Shown here: piece by piece, positions 48,995 through 60,592 of the stretch
Numbering within the stretch: position 1 is the stretch's first letter
Layout: every line of letters begins with the position of its first letter
Assembly (NCBI GenBank): GCA_947396885.1
Contig: OX377204.1
Coordinates: 48,657,139 to 48,721,138 of the forward strand
Reading direction: 5' to 3'
DNA: 64,000 nucleotides
Source of the DNA: Heligmosomoides polygyrus polygyrus
Taxonomy: Eukaryota > Nematoda > Chromadorea > Rhabditida > Heligmosomidae
The notes under the pieces: model-generated
Database searches by the model: none
Told to the model about the DNA's origin: nothing
Seen by the model: only the letters and a program-made list of their open reading frames with translations
Position numbers and translations under genes: made by a program

Positions 48995-50147
48995 CATCTG
49001 TCGTCCCATTGATCATCGAGTTGTTCAAGCGGGCACCAGCAGCGTCTCAACACGTCCATGCCACGTGCCAGGGTATCTAAAGAATCCTTTTCGCACGAGG
49101 GACACGAAGAGCGTCATATTGTTTATTCAGGGCTTTGACGAAGTCCGACCAACGCGTAGGTGGGCATCCTGGTGTTCTCTTGACATCCCGTGGAGTCTAG
49201 TCGGTGATGGCTCTCGTCCACTCGGTGTCTGCGAAGCGCATTACGTGGCCCGCCTAATTTTCGACGACTTGGCCTATGCGACAGCGTCCCTGATCTTCGA
49301 ACGTCGGCAAAGCTCGGAACTCCGGAGGCATTCTCTCAATTGCGTGAGTCGTGTCACTCCGAGCATTGTCCTCTCGATTCCCCGCTGCGCGACACTGATC
49401 GCTTGTTCATCCTGCTTTCGTAGAGCCCAGGTCTCTGATGCGTCTTTTAGGGCAGGAAGAACAGTGAAGTCAAAAAGGGGGGTACGGAACCCTGCGTCTT
49501 CTCCACGACTCTCTTGACAACTCCTCAAGCCGCTCGCATCCTCCTTCCCAGCTCCGGCGCTAGTTAGTTGGTCATGTTGACTTCACGACCCAGATACACG
49601 TATCTGGAGCATTCGAAGATGTTCGTTCCATTGAGTGAGAGTGGGTCGTCAGAAACTTGTCTGTTCCTCATGAACATCGCCTTCGTAAGATTCAGCTGTA
49701 GTCCAACGTTCCCACATACACAGTCGAAGCCAGCAAGCATTTGCTCTGCCTGGCTAGCGCTCGGTGTTAGATGGTGTAGGTGCCGTCTGTCAGCTTTCAC
49801 TCTCATGTCTTCCCATTCTAGTTGTCGAATGACGTTTTGAAGGGTGGCGCAGAAGAGAACCGGGGATATAGTACCCTCTCATCGAACCTCTCTGTTCACT
49901 TTGACACTTTGTACTCTCGCGACACTTCGATGAGCTTCGTAATGATGGTCGATCGTACTGAATCCTCTCTGAAATCCTGCTTGTTCGCATGACTGTACTT
50001 CATCCAGCGTTCTGCCGATTCTATTCAGGAGGACTCGAGTTAACAGCTTATAGACTACGTACATCAGGCAGATCAGGCGATTGTTGATAACGTCGTGCAC
50101 TCCTCTGTACAGCGAGGCGGTTCTGCTGGTCTTCCACTGAGATATAT
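48995..50147 (-). mobile_element. RTE retrotransposon fragment, decayed
   Basis: The minus strand carries QWKTSRTASLYRG, LICLMYVVYKLLTRVLLNRI, QAGFQRGFSTIDH, LQLNLTKAMFMRN and ECSRYVYLGREVNMTN, matching the open copy at 18165-20294 from the middle of RT to the 3' end. There are several shifts and the region around FADD is altered (HHLTPSASQAEQMLAGF follows directly, so FADD is deleted). Confidence 0.9.
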
Positions 50148-50149
50148 TA

Positions 50150-51197
50150 GGTTGTAACGAATTAAATGGCACTGGCTCGCGCCATTTTTTGGCGCGTCTT
50201 TACGTGTTTGATCAACAACAAAACGTAACATGTGGCATATCATTTAGAAGCGCAAACTTTGCTCTACCGGTGAATACCAAATTTTCTATGTAAAGGTGGG
50301 AAAACTTTAGAGTTTTATTGACTTTTTTGCAGATGGACAAAAGGGTAATCCGAGGCATTTACTTGTATGAATTCAAGCTGGGCACTACCGCTAAGGAGGC
50401 GGACGAGAAGATCAACGCCGCATTCGGTCAAGGATGTTCCACAATCGGACGGCGCATCGTTGGTATCAGAAGTTCCGGAATGGAGATGAGAGCTTGGAAG
50501 AACATGAAGGTCGTGGGAGGCATAGTGATGTTCATGAGGACAAGCTGAGAGATGTGGTAGAGGAGGATCCACATAAAGGTACCAGGGAGATAGCGAAGGT
50601 TCTTGGCGTCAGTCACAACACAGCTGCCCGGCATCTGAAGGAAATTGGAAAGACCAAAAAGCTGGAAAGATGGGTGCCTCACGAGCTGTCTGAGGAGCAA
50701 AGAAACCGACGATATGAGATCTCGTCCGCACTGCTTCTACGGAACGAAACGGACGCATTCCTTGATCGCGTCGTAACCTGTGACGAGAAGTGGATAATGT
50801 ACGACAACAGGCGACGATCGGCACAGTGGGTGGACAGCGATGAGAGCCCCAAGGTTTTTGCGAAGCCGGAATTGCACCAAAAGAAAGTAATGGTGACAGT
50901 ATGGTGGTGTTCGCTGGGAAATATTCACCACAACTTCCTCCCTCCCGGTGAATCCATCACGGCAGAGAAGTACTGCATTGAAATTGAAGAAATAATGAAA
51001 AAGTTGAAGGATATCCGGCCGGCCTTTGTAAACCGAAGGCGAGTTTCTTATGCTACTGGTATAAGAAAGCTTGTGTCACGTTGGCAAGGATGTGTAGAAT
51101 CAGAAGGTTTTTATTTCGAATAATAAACTTGCCTACAAGCCGAGATATTAACTGTTTAAATTTACAGTGGTTCAGTGCCATTTATTTCGTTACAACC
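50150..51197 (+). mobile_element. mariner transposon, internally deleted
   Basis: Terminal repeats GGTTGTAACGAATTAAATGG and the inverted form at the right end, with TA on each side (50148-50149, 51198-51199), define it. The transposase starts MDKRVIRGIYLYEFKLGTTA, shifts frame near 50440, and continues HRWYQKFRNGDESLEEHEGR, then VVTCDEKWIMYDNRRRSAQW with the first catalytic Asp. After RPAFVNRRR it jumps to YATGIRKLVSRWQ, so the part with the second and third catalytic Asp is deleted. It cannot be autonomous. The family resembles the hookworm mariner known as bandit (from memory, unverified). Confidence 0.93.
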
Positions 51198-53477
51198 TAA
51201 TAATATGATATATAGATATGAGATGAAATAATAATGTGACAAAGAGGGTATATGCTCGGTCTTCATTATATGGTGTCTACGCATTCAAAAAAGCACTTTC
51301 ACCTAAGATCTGTTGTGCTGACAGCCCCTTCAGTCTCGTTATGTACTGTAAGGCACCAAGCCAGTGCACATCAGCTTAAGTCGGTTAAGCAGTAATTAAG
51401 TGCTGTAAAGAGCATTGGTGAGTTGGCCTGAGAACTTTCAGTTACGCGGAAACTAGGCTACTTACAAGGAAAGGTATGACCAAGAACGAAACGAACTAGG
51501 AATACAGATTCTAGCGGAGCCAGTAATACTCAACGAATCTCTGCACAGCTTTAGAGTATGTTGCGAGAGTGCGTCTACAAACTCAAGCAATTGAGTTGAA
51601 ATATGGAAACAGTGATCACTGATTCATCGTGTTCGGTACTCTAAGAGTTTCTTACAAGTGGGACCATTATCTGATTGAGGTGTTTTTATTTATTTATTTA
51701 TTTAAATGCACCAAAAGTGCGCTTGAACACAACAAACAAAAAAATAAAAACGCGGTAACCATAAAAAATATCATGTGCGGCGTTAGTAACAATAACATAA
51801 ACAAAGCCAGATGGGGGACATCACTATGTATACTTTAAGATAGGAAGTCTATGTTTCCTAAGCATTTGGAGTTTCAGTTCAAAGTACTAGAGCAATTTTT
51901 TTAAAATTATGACGAAAATACAGTATAATTATGTCGAAATAGTTAAAAAAATGTTTAGGCAGAAGTTTATCATAAGCGTCAGGAGTGAGAAGCCAGAAGT
52001 TCAGTATAGCTATGGCGTGATTCCCAGTGTGTGAAGAAATCACTTTCGAGCAACTTTATGAGAGCGAAGCACCTTGGAGTCCGGTCTAATTTCCGAGCAT
52101 ACCAAGGCGAGCAACCAGCCACATTATGCTTCCTCTCGGTATTGCTTCCATAGAAACTGAACTTGCCAAAAAATCACTCCGACGAATATTACCATGTAGG
52201 TGTCTATATAAACTAGAATGAAAAAAATAAAAACGAAGATGAGAAGGTTAGAAACAACATGTACGTAACGAAGTGCTTTGCACTGAAACCCCAATTACCA
52301 TTATTATTAAAGCAATAACTGGAAACATAGTGATATCAACAAAACAGGATAAATAAACAAGAACAAAAGAGCTCAGTCTATTAGCTGTCACAGAGTAAAA
52401 ATGCATGTGAAAGTATTCTTGCGTTCTGCACAGATGGAGTTTGATAACGATGCACTAGTCTTGATGTCTGCCATTTACCTTCGCACACTGTAACGAAGTA
52501 GTGTGAGTTCGTCCCATGAGTAGGCATAAAAGCCAAGTACTTACCGTTCTGATATTCGATTCACCACCAGGAACCTTGAAACAGACAAACAATGACGCTT
52601 AACACACACCTGTACCGCGAAGTTTCCATATTGAGGAGTCCCAGGCTTTCTTCATAATTAAAATCAGCAGGAGCATTGGGTACAGTTATGGACAAGAACT
52701 CTAATAAAAACTCGCTGCATCTATTCCAAATTTTCGTGAGGCTATGGCATGAGAATATTCGCGGTGAAACGGGGCTGATGAGTAATGTTGTGTACTTTAC
52801 GTGTCGAGATTCCTAGGATCTATCAGTCCAGATTTACAACTTGCTGATTGCAGTAGACTGGAATGTACTAGAAATTTTTATAAACGCTTACAAATTAAAA
52901 CGCTGGTCTACGACTACATTTCTAGTCATACAAAAGCATTTGCCACTGGAAAAATGAATCTTTGGGTAAAATAATTAGATCGTGTGATAATTTCCAAATT
53001 TTCTGTTTTCTGATTTCTGTTTTCTGATTTTCTGGCGTTTTTGGCTTTTCTGTTTTCTGATTTCTGTTTTCTGACGAAAGCGATTTTCTGTTTTCTGTTT
53101 TCTGGGAAAATTCTCAAAATTTCCGCCCATCCCTGGATGGAATGTTTTGTTTGGTCTGGGCGGGAAATGCAAATGAGGAACCTGGTTTCGCAGGCACGCA
53201 GTAGCTGGCAGCTCCCCTCCGACTGCGCTACAGGCGCCCTCTCACCTAGATATCAGTGAGGAAGGGTGATTGGGTGGCGATGATCGATTTCGGCCACGCA
53301 TCGCCCAGGTGGGATGATTAAGACGTTCTTCACAGATGTGATGTCAGACATAGCGGTAAAGTGGGGAGCAATGGAAAATTGCGGACATTCATAGAAGTAC
53401 ATTGCGCCGTTACGTCCAGCCAAGATGTTGACTAACTTTCGACTTGTGTCCCTTTTTGTTACAAACCGCTTAGATGT

Positions 53478-53605
53478 ATTAGGTTGCCCGGAAATTAACG
53501 CAGGTTTTGGACCTCAAACTTTAACACGACATATCTCAGCTCAAACAAAACCTTATTAATCGAAGTAAAAACGACTCGAGTCTATACATCTTTGCCAATG
53601 GGATA
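53478..53605. mobile_element. mariner-end-like remnant
   Basis: TTAGGTTGCCCGGAAATTAACG resembles a mariner terminal repeat; no second end was found before the adjacent RTE tail. Confidence 0.35.
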
Positions 53606-54735
53606 CTATCTTCTTCTTCTTCTTCTTCTTCAGCGTCTGTCCCGCTTCGTAGCGGGGTCCGCTATTCTGGTGTCATGACGCCACCTCTCCCGATCCAGCG
53701 CTAGATCAGGGTGGACACCAGCAACCTTCAAGTCCATATGTAACGTGTCAGACCAGCGCTGCTTCGGACGCCCTCTAGGCCTCTTTCCTATTACCTCGAA
53801 GTTAAGGCCTATCTTGCGGACGCTGTCTTCTTCTCCGCGCAGAACGTGGCCGTACCATCGTAAGCGAGCTTCGCGCATCTTGTCCGCTATCGGCGCGACA
53901 CCGAACTTCTGCCGAATGACATCGTCCCGGATGCGGTCCAGGCGCGTGACTCCAGCCGTCCAGCGCAGCATCTTCGTCTCCATGACGCTGAGGCGCGTTT
54001 CAACATCCTTGGTCGCAGGCCAACACTCAGCACCGTACATCCCTACCGGCCGGACGACAGTTCTATATATTTTTGACTTCAAGCGCTCTGGCATCTTCCT
54101 ATCGCAGAGCACGCCAGTCAACGAGCGCCACTTGGACCAAGCTGCACTCACGCGTGAGTTCACTTCAATCATCAGATTGCCATCGGATGCTACTGCTGAT
54201 CCCAGGTACTTAAAAACCGAAGTGCGTGGGAGCTCGATGCCGTTAACCTTGATGGAGCTGGACTCATTAACGTCAGTCGTTAGATACTCGGTCTTCTTCA
54301 CGTTCAATCTGAGTCCAAAACACTCCAAGCGATCACACCAAGCTTGCACCTCTCGCTCGAGTTCACCTTTATTTTCGCTAGCGAGCATTACGTCATCAGC
54401 ATAAAGCAGTGTCCAGGGGACTGGCTTCTGAAGATCTCGTGTAATGGCGTCCATCACGACAACAAAAAGGAGTGGGGAAAGCGCAGAACCCTGGTGTACC
54501 CCGACAGAGATGGGGAACTCCATCGAGGTTCCGGCTGCAGCTTGAACTCTACTCTTTGGGCAAGAGTAGAGGATTCACACCCACTCTATGAGCTCTTCAG
54601 GAACTCCATGTCGTCGCAGGGCGTACCATATCACTTCACGTGGTACGCGGTCAAAGGCCTTATCCAAGTCGAGGAAGGCGATATGCACTGGATTCCATGT
54701 TCGACTCTCGATGAACCTTGGCATCCTTGATGTTG
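53606..54735 (-). mobile_element. RTE-type retrotransposon, 5'-truncated, with intact YADD
   Basis: The minus strand has an open frame starting GVHQGSALSPLLFVVVMDAI and LLYADDVMLASENKGE, then VNGIELPRTSVFKYLGSAVA, WTAGVTRLDRIRDDVI and RWYGHVLRGEEDSVRK. The 3' end is a (CTT)n run at about 53611-53630. It is 5'-truncated near 54735, where LDKAFDRVPREVIWYALR can be read in broken frames. It is a closer match to 11952-13275 than to 37668-40907. Confidence 0.92.
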
Positions 54736-54744
54736 CTATAGACG

Positions 54745-55348
54745 AGTGGTTTGTTCAGCGTAGCCAAGATTGGTACAACTCTTTATTGCGGCTTACGTTT
54801 CGGCGTCGTCGCCTTCTTCAGAGCCTGGAAAAGTCGAAGTCATCTGAGAAGCTACCCTCCCAAATGCCATTTCATTCTGCAGGAACCCATCCAAAAGGCT
54901 TAGAGACTACGAAAACGATGCCGAAAGAAGTCGAAAACATGGCTAACCTTAGATGTGGACAAAAGGCGTCCACCGTCACCCTGGCTGGACGAAAGATGGG
55001 TGAATGAGCTTAGAGCCCGGGGGACCACCCGCCTTAGGGACCTAATGGGTCATGACCCAGAGGTCAAAACCCGCAGAGGGCGACGTACGGCGCCAGCTCT
55101 TGGGTCACAGCCAAGCACTCGTCCTTCCTATTGATCTATGGGGACTTCGCCGCAATGTACAGCGCCTCGAGAGTTCGGCGCGCCGAAATCTCATCTTCAC
55201 GTGCAAGGATCTTGACCTCCACCCCAAAACAGCTGTTCGCGTGCCGCCGCACCCTGTGCTCGCCCAAGGGAGTGGAGACCTGGGACCTGCGCAACCCGTC
55301 CAAGTGCTCCTTGATCCTTACGCACAAGGGTCTACCTGTTTCACCCAC
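54745..55348 (-). mobile_element. Penelope-like element, 3' part on minus strand
   Basis: The minus strand encodes a GIY-YIG endonuclease end: VGETGRPLCVRIKEHL near 55340, then EHRVRRHANSCFGVEVKILA and ISARRTLEALYIAAKSP, continuing past a TAG into NRKDECLAVTQEL. The terminus holds a hammerhead motif at 54793-54825. The copy runs into the assembly gap. Its endonuclease differs from that of the plus-strand copy, so it is a separate subfamily. Confidence 0.85.
54793..54825 (-). ncRNA. Hammerhead ribozyme motif in Penelope terminus
   Basis: On the minus strand: GGCT, CTGAAGA (54821-54815), A, stem II GGCG-ACGA-CGCC (54813-54802), GAAA (54801-54798), C, GTA, AGCC. GGCT and AGCC form stem I and GTA is a valid NUH triplet. 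Stem I and II bases differ from the motif at 45249 but keep pairing, which supports an RNA structure. Confidence 0.72.
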
Positions 55349-55548
55349 NNNNNNNNNNNNNNNNNNNNNNNNNNNNNNNNNNNNNNNNNNNNNNNNNNNN
55401 NNNNNNNNNNNNNNNNNNNNNNNNNNNNNNNNNNNNNNNNNNNNNNNNNNNNNNNNNNNNNNNNNNNNNNNNNNNNNNNNNNNNNNNNNNNNNNNNNNNN
55501 NNNNNNNNNNNNNNNNNNNNNNNNNNNNNNNNNNNNNNNNNNNNNNNN
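55349..55548. other. Assembly gap of 200 N
   Basis: Two hundred unknown bases lie between two oppositely oriented Penelope pieces. Open frames through it are meaningless. Confidence 1.
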
Positions 55549-55672
55549 CGACTTAGCATGTATGATGATGTTCTTGGAGCTGCCCTTGCGGTACCACTTC
55601 ACACTGTACTGGCTGTTTGAAACCCTGATTTGTGTATTCAAAAACGGTAACCAGCCTTCACACGGAACTTGA
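55549..55672 (-). repeat. Inverted duplicate of a Penelope RT segment
   Basis: The bases match the reverse complement of about 56300-56420 with around two or three differences, encoding CEGWLPFLNTQIRVSNSQYS on the minus strand. It directly adjoins the plus-strand copy and the gap, so it is either a recent inverted insertion or an assembly error. Confidence 0.85.
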
Positions 55673-57475
55673 TTAAAACTCATAAGCTATCTGAGGAAGA
55701 CAAACGCTCGTTGAGTGCAGCCACATACAAGATTCGGCCCATAATAAGTTGTGTGGACGGACCAACCGACCGGATCTCTTGGTTTCTTAACAAGATCGTT
55801 GGTCAATTACTCAACTTCGTACCCTCACACTTGGAGAACACGGAAAAATTGCTAGACCGTTTGCGCTCTTGCAGATTTCCACAGGATTGTGTAATCGAAT
55901 CGTTTGACGTGACTGCCTTGTATACCAATGTAGACAATGTTGCTGCTCTTCAAGCACTATCCGAAATGCTTGACGAACACGAGAGTAGTGTTGATACATT
56001 TGGTTTGAGAAAGTCACATATAATGATTCTTGTGAAAGAATGTCTCTGCTGCAACATCTTCAAATGGTCCGGTAAATTTTTCTCACAACTTAGAGGACTT
56101 GCCATGGGACAACGTTTAGCACCGGCTCTATCAATTTGCTTCATGAGCAAGATTGAACGACCAGTAATAGAACGGCTTCCCATAATGTGCTGTCGATATA
56201 TCGACGACTGCTATGTCGTAAGAGCAACGCAGTCCGAAATGGACGAGCTGTTCACCATTCTTAACAGTCAGTCACAGTACATAAAGTTCACGCGAGAAGT
56301 GCCGTGTGAAGGCTGGTTACCCTTTTTGAATACACAAATCAGGGTTTCAAACAGCCAGTACAGTGTGAAATGGTACCGCAAGGGCAGCTCCAAGAACATC
56401 ATCATACATGCTAAGTCGGCTCACCCTTCAGCTGTGAAACGTGCTGTAGTTCGCAACATGTTCAGAACAGCAACAAGGATGTGCACAGGAAACGAGGAGC
56501 GAGAGGAATCACGTATGTTGGCTTGTCAGATAGCTGCCCTCAATGGGTACGAAGTGCGACGAAATCGATCGCCATACGGACACCGGGAGCGCGCGTACAG
56601 TAACAAAGTCTGTCTCCCACTTCCGTTCGTTTCGGACCGAGTCACTGCGGCTATACATCAGTGCCTATTGCGAGCAGGGTTGGATGAGGATGTTATACTG
56701 GTCAATATCCCGAGAGATAACATCAAACGACAGCTAGTTCGCAATCGGCTCTATGACCGCGCTTGTGTTATGTCTGACTGCGTGATTTGTCCATACGGAA
56801 GGAGAGGAGACTGTGCGCAAAAGGGCGTTGTCTACCAGCTCGAATGTTTAACTTGCGGCGACCTCCATGTCGGGGAAGCCGGGAGGGTGTTAGCCATTCG
56901 CGTTAAGGAACACCTTGCTGGTAAGAGAAGACAAAGCTTAGTAACCCCGCTTGGGAAGCACCGAAGGGAAGCCCACTTCGGTGCTGACTTTGACGTAAGG
57001 TGCACAGTACTGTGTCATAAGGACGAAATTGGCCCCAGAAAGGCTCTCGAGGCTTTCTGGATTCATGAAAGAAATCCATCCATGAACAACAGAAACGAGT
57101 GCATCTCAATTACAAGTGAGTTCTTGCCTTTTATTCCATTTTGCGAGCTGTGAGAGCTTCGCGTATACTGCTATGTGCATTTTTGACCTCTACTGTGCAG
57201 TATAATTGACCGCCCCAGTGCTTCTCACTTGCTCCATGGTGGCCAGCTGAGCCGGTCTGCCTGCGCTGGCGGAATATTGGTGAGTTAGCTCACTAGAATT
57301 GGGTTCTCTGCCTGGATTTCCTAGGACTAGTTATACTGAGCAAGATGGGGGGGGGGGGGAAACCGGAGTTTCTTACCTAAGTGGCTTCGCGGATGAAGAA
57401 GTTTCGAGTTTCTTTCAGGCCTTGAGAAAGACGAGTTAGTCGAAACGTCGGCCGAAATAAATAACTTTATAACAA
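55673..57475 (+). mobile_element. Penelope-like element with reverse transcriptase and GIY-YIG endonuclease
   Basis: A single frame of about 490 codons ends at TGA 57151. It has KTHKLSEEDKRS, RPIISCVDGPTDRISWFLNK, VIESFDVTALYTNV, RGLAMGQRLAPALSICFMSK, the catalytic CCRYIDDCYVV and EGWLPFLNTQI, which are Penelope RT blocks. A Cys-rich CVMSDCVICPYGRRGDC precedes the endonuclease: VYQLECLTCGDLHVGEAGR, RVKEHLAG, GPRKALEAFWIHERNPSMNN. The usual YVG of the GIY-YIG motif is HVG. The N-terminal RT part is missing. The 3' end has a degenerate hammerhead-like hairpin at 57418-57454 and stops near AACCTGGTTGGCAC. Confidence 0.93.
57418..57454 (+). ncRNA. Degenerate hammerhead-like hairpin
   Basis: GGCC, TTGAGAAA, hairpin GAC-GAGTTA-GTC (57430-57441), GAAA (57442-57445), C, GTC, GGCC. 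Stem I and II pair and GTC follows GAAA, but the CTGANGA box is changed to TTGAGAA, so cleavage is doubtful. Confidence 0.4.
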
Positions 57476-57479
57476 ACCT

Positions 57480-58675
57480 GGTTGGCACAAAAGAAAAACA
57501 AATTATCGGAAAATGCCCAGGTTTCAAGAACGTCGAACTTGTAATATAACTGCACTATTATTTCAACTGAAAAAAATCAGGGAAAACGATTTCTGTTCCT
57601 ACTTCAACAGATCAACAATAAAGTTCAACGAACGCAGCGTAACATACTACAATGTAAGGCCAGCAGCAGAGTCTTGCGGGTGCCGCGGGTCCGCCATGAC
57701 AACGGCGGGTGGTGCAGCCCCGCGACGCAATACTGCGTACTTTTGCCGGGACGAAAGAAGAAATGGAGAAAAAACGAAGAAATGCATTTCTCAGGGTAAG
57801 ACTAGAGGGAAGGGGGAGGGTTGTAAGTAGCAAGCTGAGTGCTGTTGTTGCCCCTAACATTTGTACGTCAACGGCTTACGATTATGATTCGTTAGTGTAC
57901 ATTGCATCCGATCGAAAATTTCGGATAACGCAAATTCCTCGAACCACGGATTTCTGGTTGATTTGACAACGGAAATTCCGTGGAGCCGGTCTTTTGAATA
58001 TTTCAGAAACGAGCAATTTCGCGGGCCATGAGTTTTTGGAGATTCGGAACGGGGTATCCGAAAATGATTGATTCGGATCCAATGTATCCTGCTTAGAATT
58101 GACGATATTTGCACTATGACGCTGAGCCTTGGCCTTCTTTCCGTCCATCTTTCACGCTCCTTTTAGATTCTGTATCTAACTTTTATGTTCGCGACGTGTT
58201 AGGATCCCCATTAGCGCAGTCGGAGGAGATGCCGGCTGTCATTGATCTAGGCAAATGGTTTGTGTTAAACGTTACTTCGTGTATTTATTTATTTATTCAA
58301 TACGCTACTTAAGATAGACATCAGAGAAAAATTAAATAAAATAATTAATTAAATTATTTTTAATTAATTAAATTTGCACATGCACGTAGTCGATTGGAGA
58401 AGGCGCTAACTCTCGTGTGCACCTCAAATCAGACCTATTAGTTCGGGTCCCGCCAAGGCTAGCCAAGCCTTTCACCCCACATGGACCGGTAAATAGGCGC
58501 CGGATTTGTCTGGGAATGATAGAGCACTGATTGCTCCATTGACTTACCCCAGCGTGTCTTGCATGAGCCAGATACGAATTCAAGTTGACACTTCATTGTA
58601 TCCCATTTAATGAAGCTTCCAACGGTCGGGAACAAAAGAAAACCATGCTCTTGATCCATGCTTCCTATCTGGTCA
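57480..58675. other. ENPP intron, repeat traces only
   Basis: Bases 57885-58090 match the ATCCGA-rich repeat at 15960-16110. A TTTTTAATTAATTAAA palindrome lies near 58340-58370. No supported exon. Confidence 0.4.
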
Positions 58676-58679
58676 CGCC

Positions 58680-58892
58680 CTCCAGCGGGTCTCACCCGCA
58701 GCTCCTGGCGCTGCGGGTGAGAGCCGCCGTGAACCGCGGTAGCCCTCGAGGACCCTTGCGTGCGGCGGCTCCGCGACAACTCATCCGCGCCGCGGGTTCC
58801 ACCACAGTGGCAGCGCGGGTCTTACTGCGGCGGGAGCGATTTGGACGAGTTCTCACGGTGCTGCCGCGAGACTCTGTAGAGGCCCTAACATG
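58680..58892. repeat. GC-rich inverted repeats
   Basis: GGGTCTCACCCGCAGCTCC mirrors GCGCTGCGGGTGAGAGCC, and further GC-rich inverted blocks follow to AGGCCCTAA. The AGGCCCTAA end resembles the hairpin MITE family, but a matching left end is unclear. Confidence 0.5.
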
Positions 58893-59639
58893 AATAATTC
58901 ACAGCACGAAGCGGCTATTAGGGGCGCACCATGTAAGGCAGCCCTACTAAATATTTTGTGTTGCATAAATTTGAAAAATTACACAACACTGGTGTGGTCT
59001 ATCGCTCTCTGGGCTTCCTCTGTTGCAACTAAGCATTCGTATGCCTCCTTACGAAGGTGGATAATCACTGAATACACGGTGACTCAACACTAGCCGACTT
59101 TCGCCCAATTCACTACAAACAAAGGGTGGGCAGCAAAATAAACCAGCCTTCAGCAACACATTATCTTCAGAGTGTGCAAGAGCAACAGGTACGGAATTAT
59201 CATCCACAAGAACGGTAGTCCTTGGTTAGGTGCCCACACCGTGCCGGAAAGGCATCTTTAAACACATGTTAGCCCAGCCAGACTCCGGAGTTCACTCCCT
59301 TTCATAGTTCTCTGCGGAACTGTTTTGTCTGATTCTGTACAATCTCGATGCGGGCATCAGTCCACTAAGTACCGAAGGAACGACGTAAATAGGCTCGGGA
59401 GGGGGAGGGGTGGAGTCTCCTTGTATCCTACTCCCACTATATATAATCGGCTAATGTCACGTGTCCTCCGTCACGGGGAGGGGGACTGAGCAAAGAGATG
59501 CCTACGGCTGTGCGGCGTATGCCAGCCGGGTAGCTTAACCATGGGCGATTGCCGGCGAACTATGTCCTTGGTGGCGGATCGTCCAAGTTTACGATATATG
59601 TATTCAGCGGGCAGCTCGTCTCGCTACGATTGGGACCAA

Positions 59640-59990
59640 GTGCGGAGCGTAGGGATTCAAAAGACGTGCTGCAGATGTCCAACCTGCGTAGGGATTCCGA
59701 GTAAGGGGGACAAGTAGGAGGGGGACCAGTGAAGAGGGGATCAGCGAAGGGGACCACAAGAGGGGAAATAAAGGGACCAGGATTTTCCCCAATATCGTCC
59801 AATGTGGATCGGGATTCAGAATACGTGCTGAAGACGTCGTACAAGGTGCGTAGGGATTCCGAGTAAGGGGGACCAGTAACAGGGGGACCATTGAAGAGGG
59901 GAAGGAGGACCACTATGGGGGGGGGGGAGGAGAGGGTTAAAGAGGGAACAGTATTTTCTCTCAATATTGTCCAATGTGCGTCAGGTTTTT
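59640..59990. repeat. Degenerate minisatellite
   Basis: GTAGGGATTCCGAGTAAGGG and related GGGACCAGT units recur at about 59690, 59850 and in weaker form between; the GGGATTCAGAA unit recalls the minisatellite at 22255-22375. Confidence 0.65.
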
Positions 59991-60592
59991 GAAGACGGGT
60001 CACAGATGTCGTGGCACGTGTGTTGGGGTGCAGAAGTGTCATAGACGTCACGGCAACGTGATGGTGACACGTGAGTCGGAACTCAGTGTCATGTGTGCGT
60101 GCTTGACTTTCACCTCCGTTTCTTTGCCAGCACTTAGGTAGGGAAGTATTATTTTTCTGCGGATTAAGCACTTTAGATTGGGACTCTCATGACCTGTTAC
60201 TCACCGCGCAGAAAGCGGGCACTTTGGAGAATAAATGCTGTACATGCGATAGAGGCTGGATGGGCTTCATAGAAGCAGTGAAGGTCCTACCATATCCCGC
60301 AGCACTAACTTATATATATTAAAACCGGTTTTCACTTATTAAAAATAGGGGAGCCTAAAGGAGAATGAAGGAAGGTTGGGATTGTTTACGCATTCTCGGG
60401 GTTTGGAGGCGTAGCCCCCAGCCAAACGTTTGACGGCCGTCAGGCCGCTGAACGTCTGGTTTAGTGTATATTAGCCTTGGCAAGAAGGCACATGTGTGTC
60501 CAGTTACATCAGAAATTGCCTAGACCATTTCATCATTGAGGCATAACACAACGGTGCTGCATAGAGCTTTTACTTTCGTACAACACAAAGCG

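Larger units (their letters stand above)
48400..53135. mobile_element. 4.7-kb hAT-type element with perfect 8-bp target duplication
   Basis: The ends are CAGGGATGGGCGGAA and its exact complement TTCCGCCCATCCCTG up to one base. GATGGAAT flanks both sides (48392-48399 and 53136-53143). Just inside both ends are arrays of TTCTGTTTTCTG, a typical subterminal repeat. Outside, the two halves of a family A repeat rejoin when the element is removed. No hAT transposase frame was found; the interior holds an RTE fragment and a deleted mariner, with the rest unrecognised. Confidence 0.88.

Noticed and set aside
58109..58312. Candidate ENPP exon after CTCCTTTTAG
   Set aside because: The peptide (SNFYVRDVLGSPLAQSEE) has none of the nuclease-like domain landmarks and no donor of suitable phase.
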